From assembly GCA_954871525.1 (NCBI GenBank), contig OX940869.1, positions 18,008,001 through 18,072,000 of the forward strand: a stretch of DNA of 64,000 nucleotides, read 5' to 3'. Both the position numbers and the translations under genes were made by a program. The stretch's first letter is position 1. Each line of letters starts with the position of its first letter. Source of the stretch: Parietaria judaica (lineage: Eukaryota; Streptophyta; Magnoliopsida; Rosales; Urticaceae). Below, piece by piece: positions 44,566 through 55,255 of this stretch. The notes beneath the pieces were generated by a model. It worked only from the letters and a program-made list of their open reading frames with translations, did no database searches and had not been told where the DNA came from.

Positions 44566-46282
44566 TCTGACACTTTAGCTAATGATCCACCGACCCCTCA
44601 AGCGATTGCGGATAATCCGCTTTCTGAGCATGCAGATCATCCTCCTCCACTCCAGTCTACGAGGGTGCGCAAGTCCACAAAGCTTCCCGATTTTTCTTAT
44701 TCTTCATATTCTCCATCATTTGCTTTCTTCATCACCTCTATTCATGTCTATCTGAACCTACGTCTTTTCGAGAGGCTGTTGTTGATCCACTTTGGCAGAA
44801 TGCTATGGCTGAGGAGCTTGCTGCTTTACATCAGACTCATACATGGGATTTGGTTTTGTTACCACCGGGAAAACGAACCATTGGTTCCCGATGGGTTTAC
44901 AAGATCAAAACTAAGTCCGATGGATCTGTTGAAAGATACAAAGCTCGACTCGTTGCTAGGGGGTTTTCTCAACAATATGGCATGGATTATGAAGAGACGT
45001 TTGCTCCGGTTGCCAAAATGACTACAATTAGAACTCTCATCGCTGTTGCTACTGTTCGTGGATGGAAATCTCTCAGATGGACGAGAAAAATGCGTTTCTC
45101 AACGGTGATCTCCACGAAGAAGTTTATATGGATCCGCCTCCCAGTGTCACTCACAAGGTTGGTGAAGTTTGCAAGCTTCGGAAAGCCCTCTACGGTCTCA
45201 AACAAGCCCCTCGTGTTTGGTTTGAGAAGTTCTCTACCGTGATCACATCGCTTGGCTTCTCTCGCAGTCACCATGATTATGCTTTATTCATTAAGTGCAC
45301 CGGAAAAGGTCGTATTCTTCTCTCTTTGTACGTTGATGATATGATTATTACTGGTGATGATGTCGATGAGATTGAATGTCTCAAGATCAAGTTAGCTCGC
45401 TGCTTTGCTATGAAGGATTTAGGTATGCTACGGTACTTTCTTGGAATTGAGGTTGCTTCATCTCCGAAAGGATATATCCTATCTCAGTCAAAGTATATTG
45501 CTGATATATTTGAGCGTGCACAGCTTACCGACAACAAAGTGGTGGATACTCCGATTGAAACCAACGCTCAATATGCTTTGACTGATGGAGTAGCTCTATC
45601 GGATCCTGCTTTGTATCGTACCATTGTTGGTAGTTTGGTTTACCTTACTATTACGCGTCCCGATATTGCTCATGTCGTTCACGTGGTTAGTCAGTTTGTT
45701 GTGGCTCCTACTACAGTTCATTGGGGCGTTGTTCTTCGTATTCTTCGGTTCCTTCGAGGAACTCAATTTCAAAGCCTACTCCTATCGTCGAGCTCTTCAT
45801 TGGATCTTCGTGCGTATACCGATGCTGATTGGGCTGGGGATCCCACTGATCGCAAGTCAACCACGGGGTTCTGTATCTTCCTAGGCGATTCTCTTATATC
45901 GTGGAAGAGCAAGAAACAAGATGTTATCTCTCGGTCGTCCACGGAGGCGGAGTATCGAGCCATGGCATCTACGACATGTGAGATTGTTTGGTTGCGATGG
46001 TTACTTGCAGATATGGGTGTTAGCTCTCCTCAGCCCACTCCGTTGTTTTGCGACAATAAGAGTGCCATTCAGATTGCAAGGAATGCGGTGTTTCACGAGC
46101 GTACGAAGCACATTGAGATTGATTGTCATGTTGTCAGACATCACTTTCAATGTAACCACATCACATTGCCTTTCGTCTCTTCATCGGTTCAAATTGTCGA
46201 TCTCTTCACCAAGGCGCTTTCATCTTCTTGTTTTCGTTTTCTAGTTAGCAAACTCTCAATACTTTTTGCTGTAGCATCGTGA
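44566..46282 (+). pseudogene. Copia element 2 reverse transcriptase and RNase H
   Basis: After a linker and a frame change near 44750, reverse transcriptase starts with WQNAMAEELAALHQTHTW and IGSRWVYKIK. A second frame change lies at about 45058. The 406-codon frame at 45062-46282 then holds the palm, catalytic SLYVDDMIITG, LRYFLGIEV, and RNase H with AYTDADWAG, STEAEYRAMA and HIEIDCHVVRHH. The polymerase acids are intact. Only the two frame changes and the upstream stop separate it from a working pol gene. Confidence 0.9.
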
Positions 46283-46295
46283 GTTTGAGAGGGGG

Positions 46296-46440
46296 TATTA
46301 GAATTTAAAGTCCCTATGTATTATTTTCTTATTTGCTATTTAGTCCTTCTCTTCATTATAACCTAAACATTATTGTATTATTGGTTTTTCATTCTATTCT
46401 ATCGATAGTTTCTTCCTCTCTTCTCTCTCTGATTCTAACA
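46296..46440 (+). repeat. 3' LTR of copia element 2
   Basis: 145 bp, TATTAGAATT to TTCTAACA. Confidence 0.93.
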
Positions 46441-46445
46441 ATGCA

Positions 46446-47237
46446 TTCATAGCAGACAGGCAGTCATGAACGATAAACAACTTACGTTACCTTTCAGAAT
46501 TTTATGTTGACTAACGAATAGATTAGTCACAACAAGCTCATCTCTTTTTAATAATAGATAAACATCGCAAATCGATCAATTGGGTAAGTTGGTGACCACT
46601 TCATTTTTGCAGACGCTTGAGAACCGTGACGTAAACTTTCCACTACAATTTATATCTGTAGTGTAATTTATGTTTGTACTAATCGAGACATTTCAGAATA
46701 TAATATGAATATATATGAGCATTTTCAAACAGAGAGTAAAGACCCCCACGCCACGACTGTGAAACCGCTTTATGATGTTAAATCAAAATTTTGATAAACT
46801 AGTAGGCAAAATCAAAATTTTCAATCTCGATCGAACCAGTCACATGTCACTGTCATCGGAATTAAATAAAAATACGACAAAATGACAAGCTTTAAGTGTG
46901 CGTCTGGGCTCTCGGGCACTTACGGTCCACTTTTCGAACTGCCTTACCAAACACCTCCTCCAATATCACTTGGCTCACTTCTCGAAACACCTCCTCCGAG
47001 TCCGCCTTGCTGAGCGCCTCTTGGGATGTCCTGAATCATCAAGTACGTAAATTTATCTTATTTTTCAGCTATAAGTGAAGATTAAGAACATGAGCTAATC
47101 AAATAAAAATAACAATATCTTAGATAAATGAATGAAAATCGAAAACCAAAACTCAAATCCATGGCGGGCAACGGGCAAAGTAGGACGCCATTTCTCTCTC
47201 ACAGTTGAAAATTCCTCTATGGGCTCGCTCCCCGGAC
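46446..47237. other. Intergenic DNA
   Basis: No gene supported. A 60-codon frame at 46896-47078 has no recognisable features. Confidence 0.5.
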
Positions 47238-47975
47238 CTAGGCCCGGCCGAAGGGCTGGGTGACTTGGGCAATGGCCCAAGGCCTCCTACTCATGAAAGA
47301 CTTTTTAACTATTTGAAATATAATGTAAAGCCCCTGAATTGTAAATAATGAAGGCCCAATTTGATAGAGTAACTATATAAGGAAGTCCACTTGGAAGTAA
47401 CAATTTGTAAACAATAAAAAACACTTAATTGTCAGGATTTGAGGCCTTTATACAAATAAGAGGCCCCATTCTAAGAGGGAAAAGATAAAAAAAACTTATA
47501 TTAGTGATTAGTCGTCGTACTATGACTCACTACTCTTTTTTTTTTTTTCCATCATGTTTTCTTCATCATTGTCTCAATTTTTTGTCTATTAATACTGTTG
47601 AATCAATGTTGCATACTGTCAAAAATAAAATAAAATATAGTAGCACTATACTTAGTGATCAATAATTCATGCTATTTTTTATATTATTATTTGTCTTTCC
47701 TGAATAATCTTATCTTAAATATATACTAATATTATTGGTTAATTGTCAATACAATTAATTAAAGGTAAAAAGAAAAAAATTACAACGTCAACATTTTTTT
47801 TTATTTGCATATTTAATTTAATACACATTTTTTAAGAATAATATTATACATATTTTTTGCGATTATTAATTTATTTTCTCATCATTTTTTTATTATTAAC
47901 TATATAAATATTAAAATAAAATAAGGCCTCGTTTAAATTTTCGCCCAAGGCCCCCGAAATGATTGGGCCGGACCT
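47238..47975 (+). mobile_element. hAT-like MITE, copy 1
   Basis: Left end CTAGGCCCGGCCGAAGG and right end (complement) AGGTCCGGCCCAATCATT. Both ends carry an inner CTTGGGC and GGCCT block. It shares ends with the better preserved copy at 57107-57699. No clear target-site duplication was found for this copy. Confidence 0.65.
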
Positions 47976-48436
47976 CTACCTCTTCTTGTTGTTGTTTCAT
48001 GGCCATGGATGTCGTTTTACGTTTGCTCCGGACTTTGAAAGATAGAGAGACCCACGTGGCGTAGCATGACCCAATGGTATAAAGTGAAAAAAGAAAATAA
48101 CGATAAAAGTATTCAAAGTTAATAAACATGACGATGTATTTTTTCCATTCAGTGTTTTTATATTGGTTAATTTTTTTTTAGCATAATACTACTAAATTAT
48201 ACCTAATAAGCTACACATTAGGTGTTCATTAAGCTATCTAACATTTTTTCTCATTTAATTTCGACGAAAGAAAAAAAAAATTGGCAGAAAAATACGTTAG
48301 CTCACACTGTTGACTTTTAATATTTTTGTCTCTTGAACCCGTTTTAACCGGTTCCCTCACTTGGTCAAAAATTTAGATACTTTTGCCATAATTATGCAGC
48401 CGTGGTCTCCCATACAAATACGCATTCTGCTCCTCC

Positions 48437-48443
48437 TATAAAT
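48437..48443 (+). promoter_or_regulatory. Probable TATA box of the UGT gene
   Basis: TATAAAT about 97 bases upstream of the ATG at 48540. The intervening leader is adenine-rich. Confidence 0.6.
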
Positions 48444-48539
48444 CAGTCATTACATTAATTGCAGTTGTAAATAAAAAATAAAAAATCAACAGTATCACGA
48501 TTATAAAAAAAAAAACAAAAAACAAACAAGCAAGCAAAT

Positions 48540-50475
48540 ATGGATTGTACTCAAAACTCTGAGCCACATGCCCTATGCCTTCCTCTGCCCCTCCAAAGCC
48601 ACATTAAGGCGCTGCTCAAACTCTCCAAGCTGCTTCACGGAAAGGGCTTCCACATCACCTTCGTCAACACCGACTTCAATCACAAACGCTTTCTCAAAAG
48701 CGCTAACTACTCCGGCGCTGCAGCTGCCCGCTTCCGCTTCGAAACGATCCCCGACGGCCTTCCTCCTTATGCGGATCTCGATGCCGGCCAGGACATTCCC
48801 TCCCTGTGTTACTCCACCAGGAAGAACTTTCAGGCTCCGCTCCTTGAGCTCATCTCGAAGATAAACGACAGGGCGGCTAGTGCTCGTGATCCAGACGGTG
48901 TCGTTTCTGATACTCCTCCGGTCATCAGCTGCATCGTGGCCGACGGATTCATGCCGTTTGCCGCTAGCTCGGTAGCCGGCCGACTCGGGATTCCGCATGT
49001 GAAGTTCTTCCCTATTGCTGCCTGTGGTTTGGTGGGGTTGCAGCAGTATCGCCCTCTTTTGGAGAAGGACATCGTACCGTTAAAAGGTAACATATAATAT
49101 AATACATGTGCCTATTATGAGAAAATAAAATATCAACAAAATTTTTAATTAATAGTTCAATATCAGGATGATTTGAGTAAGTCACTAATTAATCAAAAAA
49201 GTTATCTCTACATCAAGACGATTTGATTAAGTTAACAATATAATGTCTTGTTAATTTTGACTAAGTTATCAATCAAATAATATATTAAAATGAACATATA
49301 ATTGCAAAAAATTAGTTTGAACTTTGAAGTATAGAAATGTGTTAAAACGTGCGTTTGACTCCTCGTATTTAGAAAAAATTGTGATCCTCCATCCCATGAG
49401 TTTCAATCTTAATTTATTATTATGGTCATTTTCATTTCTTAGTTAATTTTTTTGGTCTTATGACGGTTTCAATCTTTTAATATACAAGTTCAAGTTCAAA
49501 TATTCAATCATTTTAGCGAAAACAATTTATGCTGATCTTTACTAAAATTTCTTGATGATCTCGACAGGAGAAAGTGATCTGACGAATGGCTATCTAGAGA
49601 GTGTCGAAATTGATTGGGTTCCGGGAATGGAAGGTATCCGGCTGCGGGACCTGCCGTCGTTTTGCCGGACGACCGATCCAGACGAATTGATGTTCCGGTT
49701 CTGCATTGACGTCGTCGAATCAGCCCATGAAGCCTCGAGCGTCATCATTCAAACCTTCAACGCTCTGGAGCCGCACCTCCTGCGCTTTCTCTCGCCCAAA
49801 CTCCCCAACCTTCTCGCTATCGCGCTTCTCCAATCACTCCTTGACCGCTCGCCGGAAGACCCCCTGAGCTCCATCGGGTACAGTCTCTTGAAAGAAGACA
49901 CCCAGTGTCTTGAATGGCTCGATGCCCAGAAACCTGGCTCGGTGATCTACGTCAACTTTGGGAGCACCACAGCGCTGACCCTGCAGCAAGCGTCCGAGTT
50001 CCGGTGTGGCCTCGCGAACAGCGGCTGCCCGTTTCTATGGGCGATGAGGCCCGATCTTGTCGTCGGGGAATTAGAGAGCGGAGTGGTCGGAGAGAGGGGC
50101 TTGGTTGTGGGGTGGTGCCCGCAAGAGCGCGTCCTCGGCCATCCGTCGGTGGGGGGATTTGTAACGCACTGCGGTTGGAATTCTATGCTTGAGTCACTAT
50201 CGGCTGGAGTGCCGGTGCTATGCTACCCCTTCTTCGCTGAACAGCAGACCAACTGTTGGTTTGCGTGCGAGCGGGCCGGTGTCGGCCTTGAGATCGCCAG
50301 CGACGTGACGAGGGTCCATGTGGAAGAGCTCGTGAGGGAGTTAATGGAGGGGGAGAAGGGGAAGGAGATGAAGAGGAAGGCGATGGAGTGGAAGAGGTTG
50401 GCTGATGAGGCCACCGATTTGCGTGGCTCTTCTTCTGTCAATTTGGAGAAATTGGTGAGCATTTTGGGCGGATAG
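48540..50475 (+). CDS. UGT85-like UDP-glycosyltransferase, two exons
   Basis: Family-1 plant glycosyltransferase: transfers a sugar, most likely glucose from UDP-glucose, to a small-molecule acceptor in the cytosol. Exon 1 is 48540-49086, intron 49087-49567 (GT...AG), exon 2 49568-50475; the joined frame is 484 residues, usual for the family. The phase-1 intron splits a Gly codon just before ESDLTNGYLESV, the place where UGT85 genes keep their intron. The putative catalytic His is residue 21 and its partner Asp is 135 (CIVADGFMPF). The 44-residue PSPG box spans 365-408, from WCPQERVLGHP to FFAEQ; HCGWNS is intact, and the final Gln favours UDP-glucose. Odd points: the N-terminal QGHINPM-type motif reads QSHIKAL, the IGPL-type linker is altered, and about eight residues are missing before the PSPG box. 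The acceptor cannot be predicted. Confidence 0.9.
49087..49567 (+). other. UGT intron
   Basis: 481 bp, AT-rich compared with the GC-rich exons. Donor AAAG/GTAACA and acceptor TCGACAG/GAG; removal restores the family reading frame. Confidence 0.88.
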
Positions 50476-50937
50476 CTCGGCAGGTAAAAATAATACCCGT
50501 TACCAAGCGGGATATTTAAAAAATTGGACCATCGGACGATTATCGGTTATTCGTTTTTTTTTCTTTTCTTTTGTACGGCCTACGGTTATATATTTATCGG
50601 AAAATGCAAGTAAGAAGAAGGTAAGATCAAGATAATTGTTGAATTGGTTCTTGGCCTTAAAGAGTTTTAAGATTATTAATTTTTTATTTGTTGTTTTATT
50701 ATTTGGTTATATTATATCTAGCCTAAAGGGCATGCTACAAATTTCTTATAAAATTATTGTATGGAGACAGTTATTTGAGTAGAGTATTTTTTGGCACAAA
50801 TGCTCAAAGATTAAGGATTAGGCCACATGGGCCCGCATGAGTTAATTAGTTAAATCATAAACTAACTATATAATTAATAAATTTTATTGGACTTAACTAA
50901 TATGATTAAGTAAAGCCCGTTAGGTCTTAAACCCTAC
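50476..50937. other. UGT 3' flank
   Basis: AT-rich with T-rich tracts. No gene seen. The 3' end of the transcript is expected here, but I cannot place a poly(A) signal with confidence. Confidence 0.4.
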
Positions 50938-51582
50938 TACAATAGAACCTCGATAAGTTAATGATCTCAATTAAGTAATAATTTTGCCTGGTCACGGCTC
51001 CGGCCTAACTAGCTAAATTAATAATTCGCTAAATTTATAAGATAATAATTTTTTAAAAAGTATATAGGTCACAACTGATATATAAATTAATAATTGGATA
51101 TAAATTAATAATAATAATAATAATAATATACATATAATTACGAAATCACCGTAAATAAAATATAACATTTCATAATTAATTATAAAATCATCTTAAATAA
51201 AAATAAATTACATTATTTAACTAATCATGCAACTTTTTAAAATATAATTATGAATATTATTTGCTATATTCTTGAAATTTACATCTACTTCAACTTCAAG
51301 CTTTTAAATAGCATAAGAAGGTTATGTGTTATATTTTCATGATGTAACAAAAAATTATTAAAAGTGATTATCACTTCAATTGCATCATTGCATGAACAAT
51401 CACTATTTCAGTATTACCATCTTCATACTTTATATTATGATTACAATATTCTTAATATTTTATAAATGGATTATTTTTATAATTATTATGATTATATTAC
51501 TTATACTTTATAAATTAATAATTCGATAATATAATAAATTTTGGCAGTCCAAACATTATTAATTTATAGAGTTGTTACTGTA
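50938..51582. mobile_element. TIR DNA-transposon remnant (MITE)
   Basis: Left end ACAATAGAACCTCGATAAG and right end (complement) ACAGTAACAACTCTATAAAT form imperfect terminal inverted repeats of about 24 bp followed by TTAATGAT/TTAATAAT. The inside is AT-rich and noncoding. A related single end lies at 53522-53545. Confidence 0.6.
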
Positions 51583-52258
51583 TTATACATAAATATGGTT
51601 AATATATGGAAAATATAATCAATCATTCTAAATAATTCAAGAGGTCAATTCTCTCCCAAAAGCCGGACAAAATTCGCCACCTCCCATACCTACGAGAGAG
51701 GTCGATTTTCTTGAGCCGACGAGTCTGTATTTCGACGAGGTAATTTTTTATCAAGCTTTGGTGTTCCATTAGCAACGTGGTATACTATGTAGAGGATTGT
51801 ACACTTGAGCGGCCCGTGAACAACGAAGACGAAGGCATGGTCTAGGCGGCGGCAACGACAATTCTCCGGTGAAGGCTTGGAGATTCGATTTGTGACGAAA
51901 TCAAAAGATTTGCTAGAGAATTTATACTCAGCGGTTAGTTTCAATTTTTTTTTTATCGTTATCTAGATCTAAACATTTCGAGGATTCCCATAATTTCCGC
52001 TTCCGATGATGAGAAATACTTCGAAAAACCCAACAATGGTATCGAAGCTTTTTTATAACCTGAAATAATTGGATTTTTCTATGAAGAATATATTTCTTGG
52101 AATTTTATTAGAGATTCTACATTTTAGTGGGAGCGTTTTTTTTCTCACGTGAATTAAAAAAAGAGAAGAAAATTATCGAAATTGATAACTGATAATAAAT
52201 ATATATTTTAAAAATATTCTTTTTTAGAATCCCAATGATCATCCATGAAAGCACCGAA
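51583..52258. other. Intergenic DNA
   Basis: An 84-codon minus-strand frame (51944-51690) has no recognisable motif. T runs lie near 51947 and 52136. No gene supported. Confidence 0.45.
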
Positions 52259-52266
52259 ATGGCAAC

Positions 52267-52833
52267 TAGGGGTAGAGCTACAGTGGGCCGAGCGGGGACT
52301 GCCGCCCCCACTTGATTCCGACGGGTAATTGTAAATATAGTAGTAAATATATGTTAATATATAATTAAAGTTACAAAAATCTACCAACTTTGTAAAATGG
52401 TGCAGTGGTGTGAAACCATATTTTTAACTCTCTACCTATTATGTCACCAAGGTTCGATTCCTACTATTGCCATATATACATTTTTTTTTTTAAAACAATT
52501 GACTTTTATGTATAGGTTAAAGATTGTTCTACTTTTTTTAAATTTGTTTTCTTTATATTTTGCCTCTTAAACGATATTTATATCACAAACAAATTCCATT
52601 CAACATTCACATTTGCAATAAATAAATAAAATAAACTCTTTAATAAATGTGGTCATCTACCACAAGTCCTTATTATATTGACATGAGATATGATATATAA
52701 CTATTTATATATACACATTAAAACAATAAAGAGTTATATGTATATTATTGTTACGGAATTATTTTTCGGTTTAATCTATACCATTGTCTATTTTTTTCGC
52801 CCCCCCTTGCGAAGTTTTCTGGCTTCGCCCCTG
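52267..52833 (+). mobile_element. hAT-type MITE with 8-bp target-site duplication
   Basis: Ends TAGGGGTAGAGCTA and (complement) CAGGGGCGAAGCCA. Flanking 8-mers ATGGCAAC (52259-52266) and ATGGCGAC (52834-52841) match at 7 of 8. The inside carries the tRNA-like unit described separately. Confidence 0.7.
52390..52490 (+). ncRNA. tRNA-like Pol III unit (SINE-like) inside the MITE
   Basis: TGGTGCAGTGG at 52398-52408 fits the A box, and GGTTCGATTCC at 52451-52461 is a full B box, 53 bases apart as in tRNA genes. A T run at about 52480-52490 could terminate transcription. A clear acceptor stem is not visible, so this is more likely a tRNA-derived fragment than a working tRNA. Confidence 0.5.
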
Positions 52834-52841
52834 ATGGCGAC

Positions 52842-53916
52842 GGCGTGATTTTTCCCGCGCCGCCGCCAAGAAGACCATTCTCGGTGCACGGCTCCCGAAA
52901 GGATCCGTGAAAGTATGGCCAAAACTCTAGGGTTGCCAACGACATCGACTGTTGGGCTTAGCCTTGTGCTAGCGCCATTGGCCTGGAACTGTTCAAGGCC
53001 CAAGCTAAAAGCCATGGGCTAGCCCACAGACTAGCCCACGGGCTTGGCTAATTTGATCAGCCCAACTAGGACAACCTGACTTGGTTGGCCTAAGGGTCAA
53101 GGCTGGGTACCTGACTCGGGTCTGAATCCGACCCGACAACCTGATTATTTTTTAACAAAGATCGCGGGTTTGGGCCCATTATTTGGGCCCGACCTGCTAC
53201 CCATACTTGTAGGTCGCCTGTTTTTTTTTTTTTTTTTTTGGGCAACCCGAGGCACAACCGAAGCCCATGTCAAGGCTCACCCCGTTTCAGTGAGCCTCGA
53301 CTAAACACTTATGGCCTCTTTTGGCCGGGCTTTTCTGGGCCCGTGCCCTAGAATAGTCCGGGAGTTATTTTCCCCGACACACGAATATTATTTTTCTTAA
53401 TTTTTTTTTTCATTATTTCTCTTCTGCTACTTCAGTAACTATGCAACAGTTTCACATTCACGTCTCTTCGTTAGAATATTTATTCTCTTATAAATGCATG
53501 TAAATAAACTTATTACAAATTACAGTAAAATCTCTATAAATTAGGATGTTGGAACCAGAGGATTTTATTATATTATTGAGGATTTTTTATAGTCGCGCTT
53601 TTGTGCTAGCATTCCACAAGTATGGTAAAAAAATATCTAGTTGTTTTGACGTATAAAACTCATTTGTGCTTCATATTTGTACTTGTATATTTATAGCTTA
53701 TAGTTTTATAAATGAGCACATGACAATTTTATTTTGGAAATAATTAGTTATCAAGTTGTACACTTTAGTCGGAAGACCGTGGAATGGAATGACCGCTCCT
53801 CAAACCCTTCACTTTTTCTCGAATTTTAAATTTCAAACAAACACGTCTCTTATCTCCATTTCTGTTCTCTCATAACGTATCTACTTCCACACGTTCCAAA
53901 CGTATATAAATAGTCG
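52842..53916. other. Intergenic DNA with repeat debris
   Basis: A GC-rich part (52842-53340) with GGGCCCGACC, GGGTCTGAATCCGACCCG and repeated CTAGCCCA motifs looks like DNA-transposon debris, and a T run lies at 53220-53239. A single MITE end (ACAGTAAAATCTCTATAAAT) starts at 53522. No gene supported. Confidence 0.45.
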
Positions 53917-54060
53917 TTAGTGGCATAAATATCTTAACTTTGATCAATTTATACAACATAAGTTTAAAATGAAAGAATAACAGTCAACAAATATGAGAGA
54001 ACGTATCTTTTTGTTGATCATAGTACTACTAAATTATATTTAAAGTTAAGATACACTAAT
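53917..54060. mobile_element. Short MITE
   Basis: TTAGTGGCATAAATATCTTAACTTT at the left is answered at the right by AAAGTTAAGATACACTAA, an inverted repeat with a 7-base offset inside one arm. About 144 bp, noncoding. Confidence 0.45.
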
Positions 54061-54179
54061 CCCGTAAATGTAGGAATTGGCAGAGTTCTGCCATCCTACA
54101 TATTTTTTTGGCAGAATAGGTTGAGCCGGATTACTACACTTTTGTATTTTTTTTATTTTCTGGGCCGCTGGATCGTTTG

Positions 54180-54429
54180 ATCCAAGGTTTAAAATACCGC
54201 TTGCCGTTTTCGTTTCGCATTTTCCGTTTTACGGATATATCGCTTGCCGATGGGTATGTCGATGGGCAAAAGGGAAAAAAAGGGCATGCCGCATACCGCA
54301 TTTACCACACTTTTCGCATGGATATTTTGTAAAAAATATTTGAGTATTTAAGCACGATATTTATATAGGTTCAAAACTACATATTTAATAAATACAAGAC
54401 ATAATTGTATACAACAAAACACATTTGTA
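54180..54429. other. Intergenic DNA
   Basis: Contains TTTAAAATACCGCTTGCCG and repeated CGCATA/CGCATT motifs suggesting a hAT-type remnant. No gene seen. Confidence 0.4.
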
Positions 54430-54765
54430 ACTTAAATATGTAGGTGAAATGTATAATATTAAGTCACTTTATTAGTTTAAGTGTATAATATTAAGTCAAA
54501 TTATTATGTGAAGTGAATATGTATGTTAATTAAGTGTGTAATATTAAGTGAATATGCATGTTAATTGTATAGGTATGTTAACAAATTTAATATTAGTTGA
54601 AGTGTATAATATTAAATGAATATGTATATTAAGTGTATATGTATGTTAGGCGAAGTTAATATGTATGTTAAGTGTATAATATTATTTGAAGTGTGTAATA
54701 TTAAGTTAAATTATTAGGTGAAGTGTATGTGTATGTTAAGTGTGAATGTGTGATATTAGTTGAAA
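54430..54765 (+). repeat. AT-rich degenerate tandem repeat
   Basis: Repeated variants of AGTGTATAATATTAAGT and GAATATGTATGTTAA with a unit of roughly 30-40 bases, over about 330 bp. Confidence 0.7.
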
Positions 54766-54772
54766 ACAAAAA

Positions 54773-54815
54773 GTCCCACATTGATAGATGACAAGAGTTT
54801 GGTGATGTTTATATA
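54773..54815 (+). promoter_or_regulatory. snRNA-type promoter motif pair (USE plus TATA)
   Basis: GTCCCACATTG at 54773-54783 matches the plant snRNA upstream element (RTCCCACATCG) at 10 of 11. A TTTATATA at 54808 begins 24 bases after it, the spacing of Pol III-type snRNA genes. No known snRNA follows: the downstream sequence does not resemble U6 or another spliceosomal RNA. Confidence 0.4.
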
Positions 54816-55175
54816 CCAAATATTAGGGACAAGGGCTTGGGCCCTTAGGGTCATAGGATTTTGTGGATGGGAAGGACTCACACCACCACACGCGCGCCGC
54901 CGCCGCCGACCGGACGTGGCGGGGCGGGGCGGGGTCTTGCCGGCACTGGATCCTCCTACATTTACATGATTAAGATACACATTTACTGCTCATATAACTA
55001 CGTATCTTCTCTCGATTAAATTAGACAAAAAAAAAATATTATTATTTCATATTTTTGTCAACTTTAAATACTTTTATCGCAATTATTTTCAAAAAAATAA
55101 CAAATTTTACCAAAATTTTTAAAAGAATTATGTCCCTTAGTTAGTAGTAGTGCTGCTCGAGACAATTAATGTAGT

Positions 55176-55182
55176 TATAAAT
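55176..55182 (+). promoter_or_regulatory. Probable TATA box of the acyltransferase gene
   Basis: TATAAAT about 74 bases upstream of the ATG at 55256. Confidence 0.6.
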
Positions 55183-55255
55183 TCCTCCCTTTCCATTCCA
55201 ATCTTCCATAGTTTGTAGTGTGTGTGTTAGAAACTTGAAGCTCTCTCTGATTTTC

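Larger units (their letters stand above)
42492..46440 (+). mobile_element. Copia element 2
   Basis: Short LTRs (146 and 145 bp) at 42492-42637 and 46296-46440, both starting TATTAG and ending TTCTAACA. A primer-binding site TGGTATCAGAGCC is at 42638. A purine tract (GAGAGGGGG) precedes the 3' LTR. The TSD ATGCA at 42487-42491 and 46441-46445 is perfect. Most of gag is deleted. The pol genes are nearly complete but carry a stop and two frame changes, so the copy is recent but defective. Confidence 0.94.

Noticed and set aside
46896..47078. 60-codon plus-strand frame
   Set aside because: Short, no domain, probably chance.
48568..49093. Frames of 87-141 codons overlapping UGT exon 1
   Set aside because: Alternate-frame shadows of a GC-rich coding exon whose family frame is clear.
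51690..51944. 84-codon minus-strand frame
   Set aside because: No motif, no promoter or conservation evidence, AT-rich intergenic surroundings.
52390..52490. A genuine tRNA gene
   Set aside because: The A and B boxes fit, but I could not pair an acceptor stem or place a normal anticodon arm.
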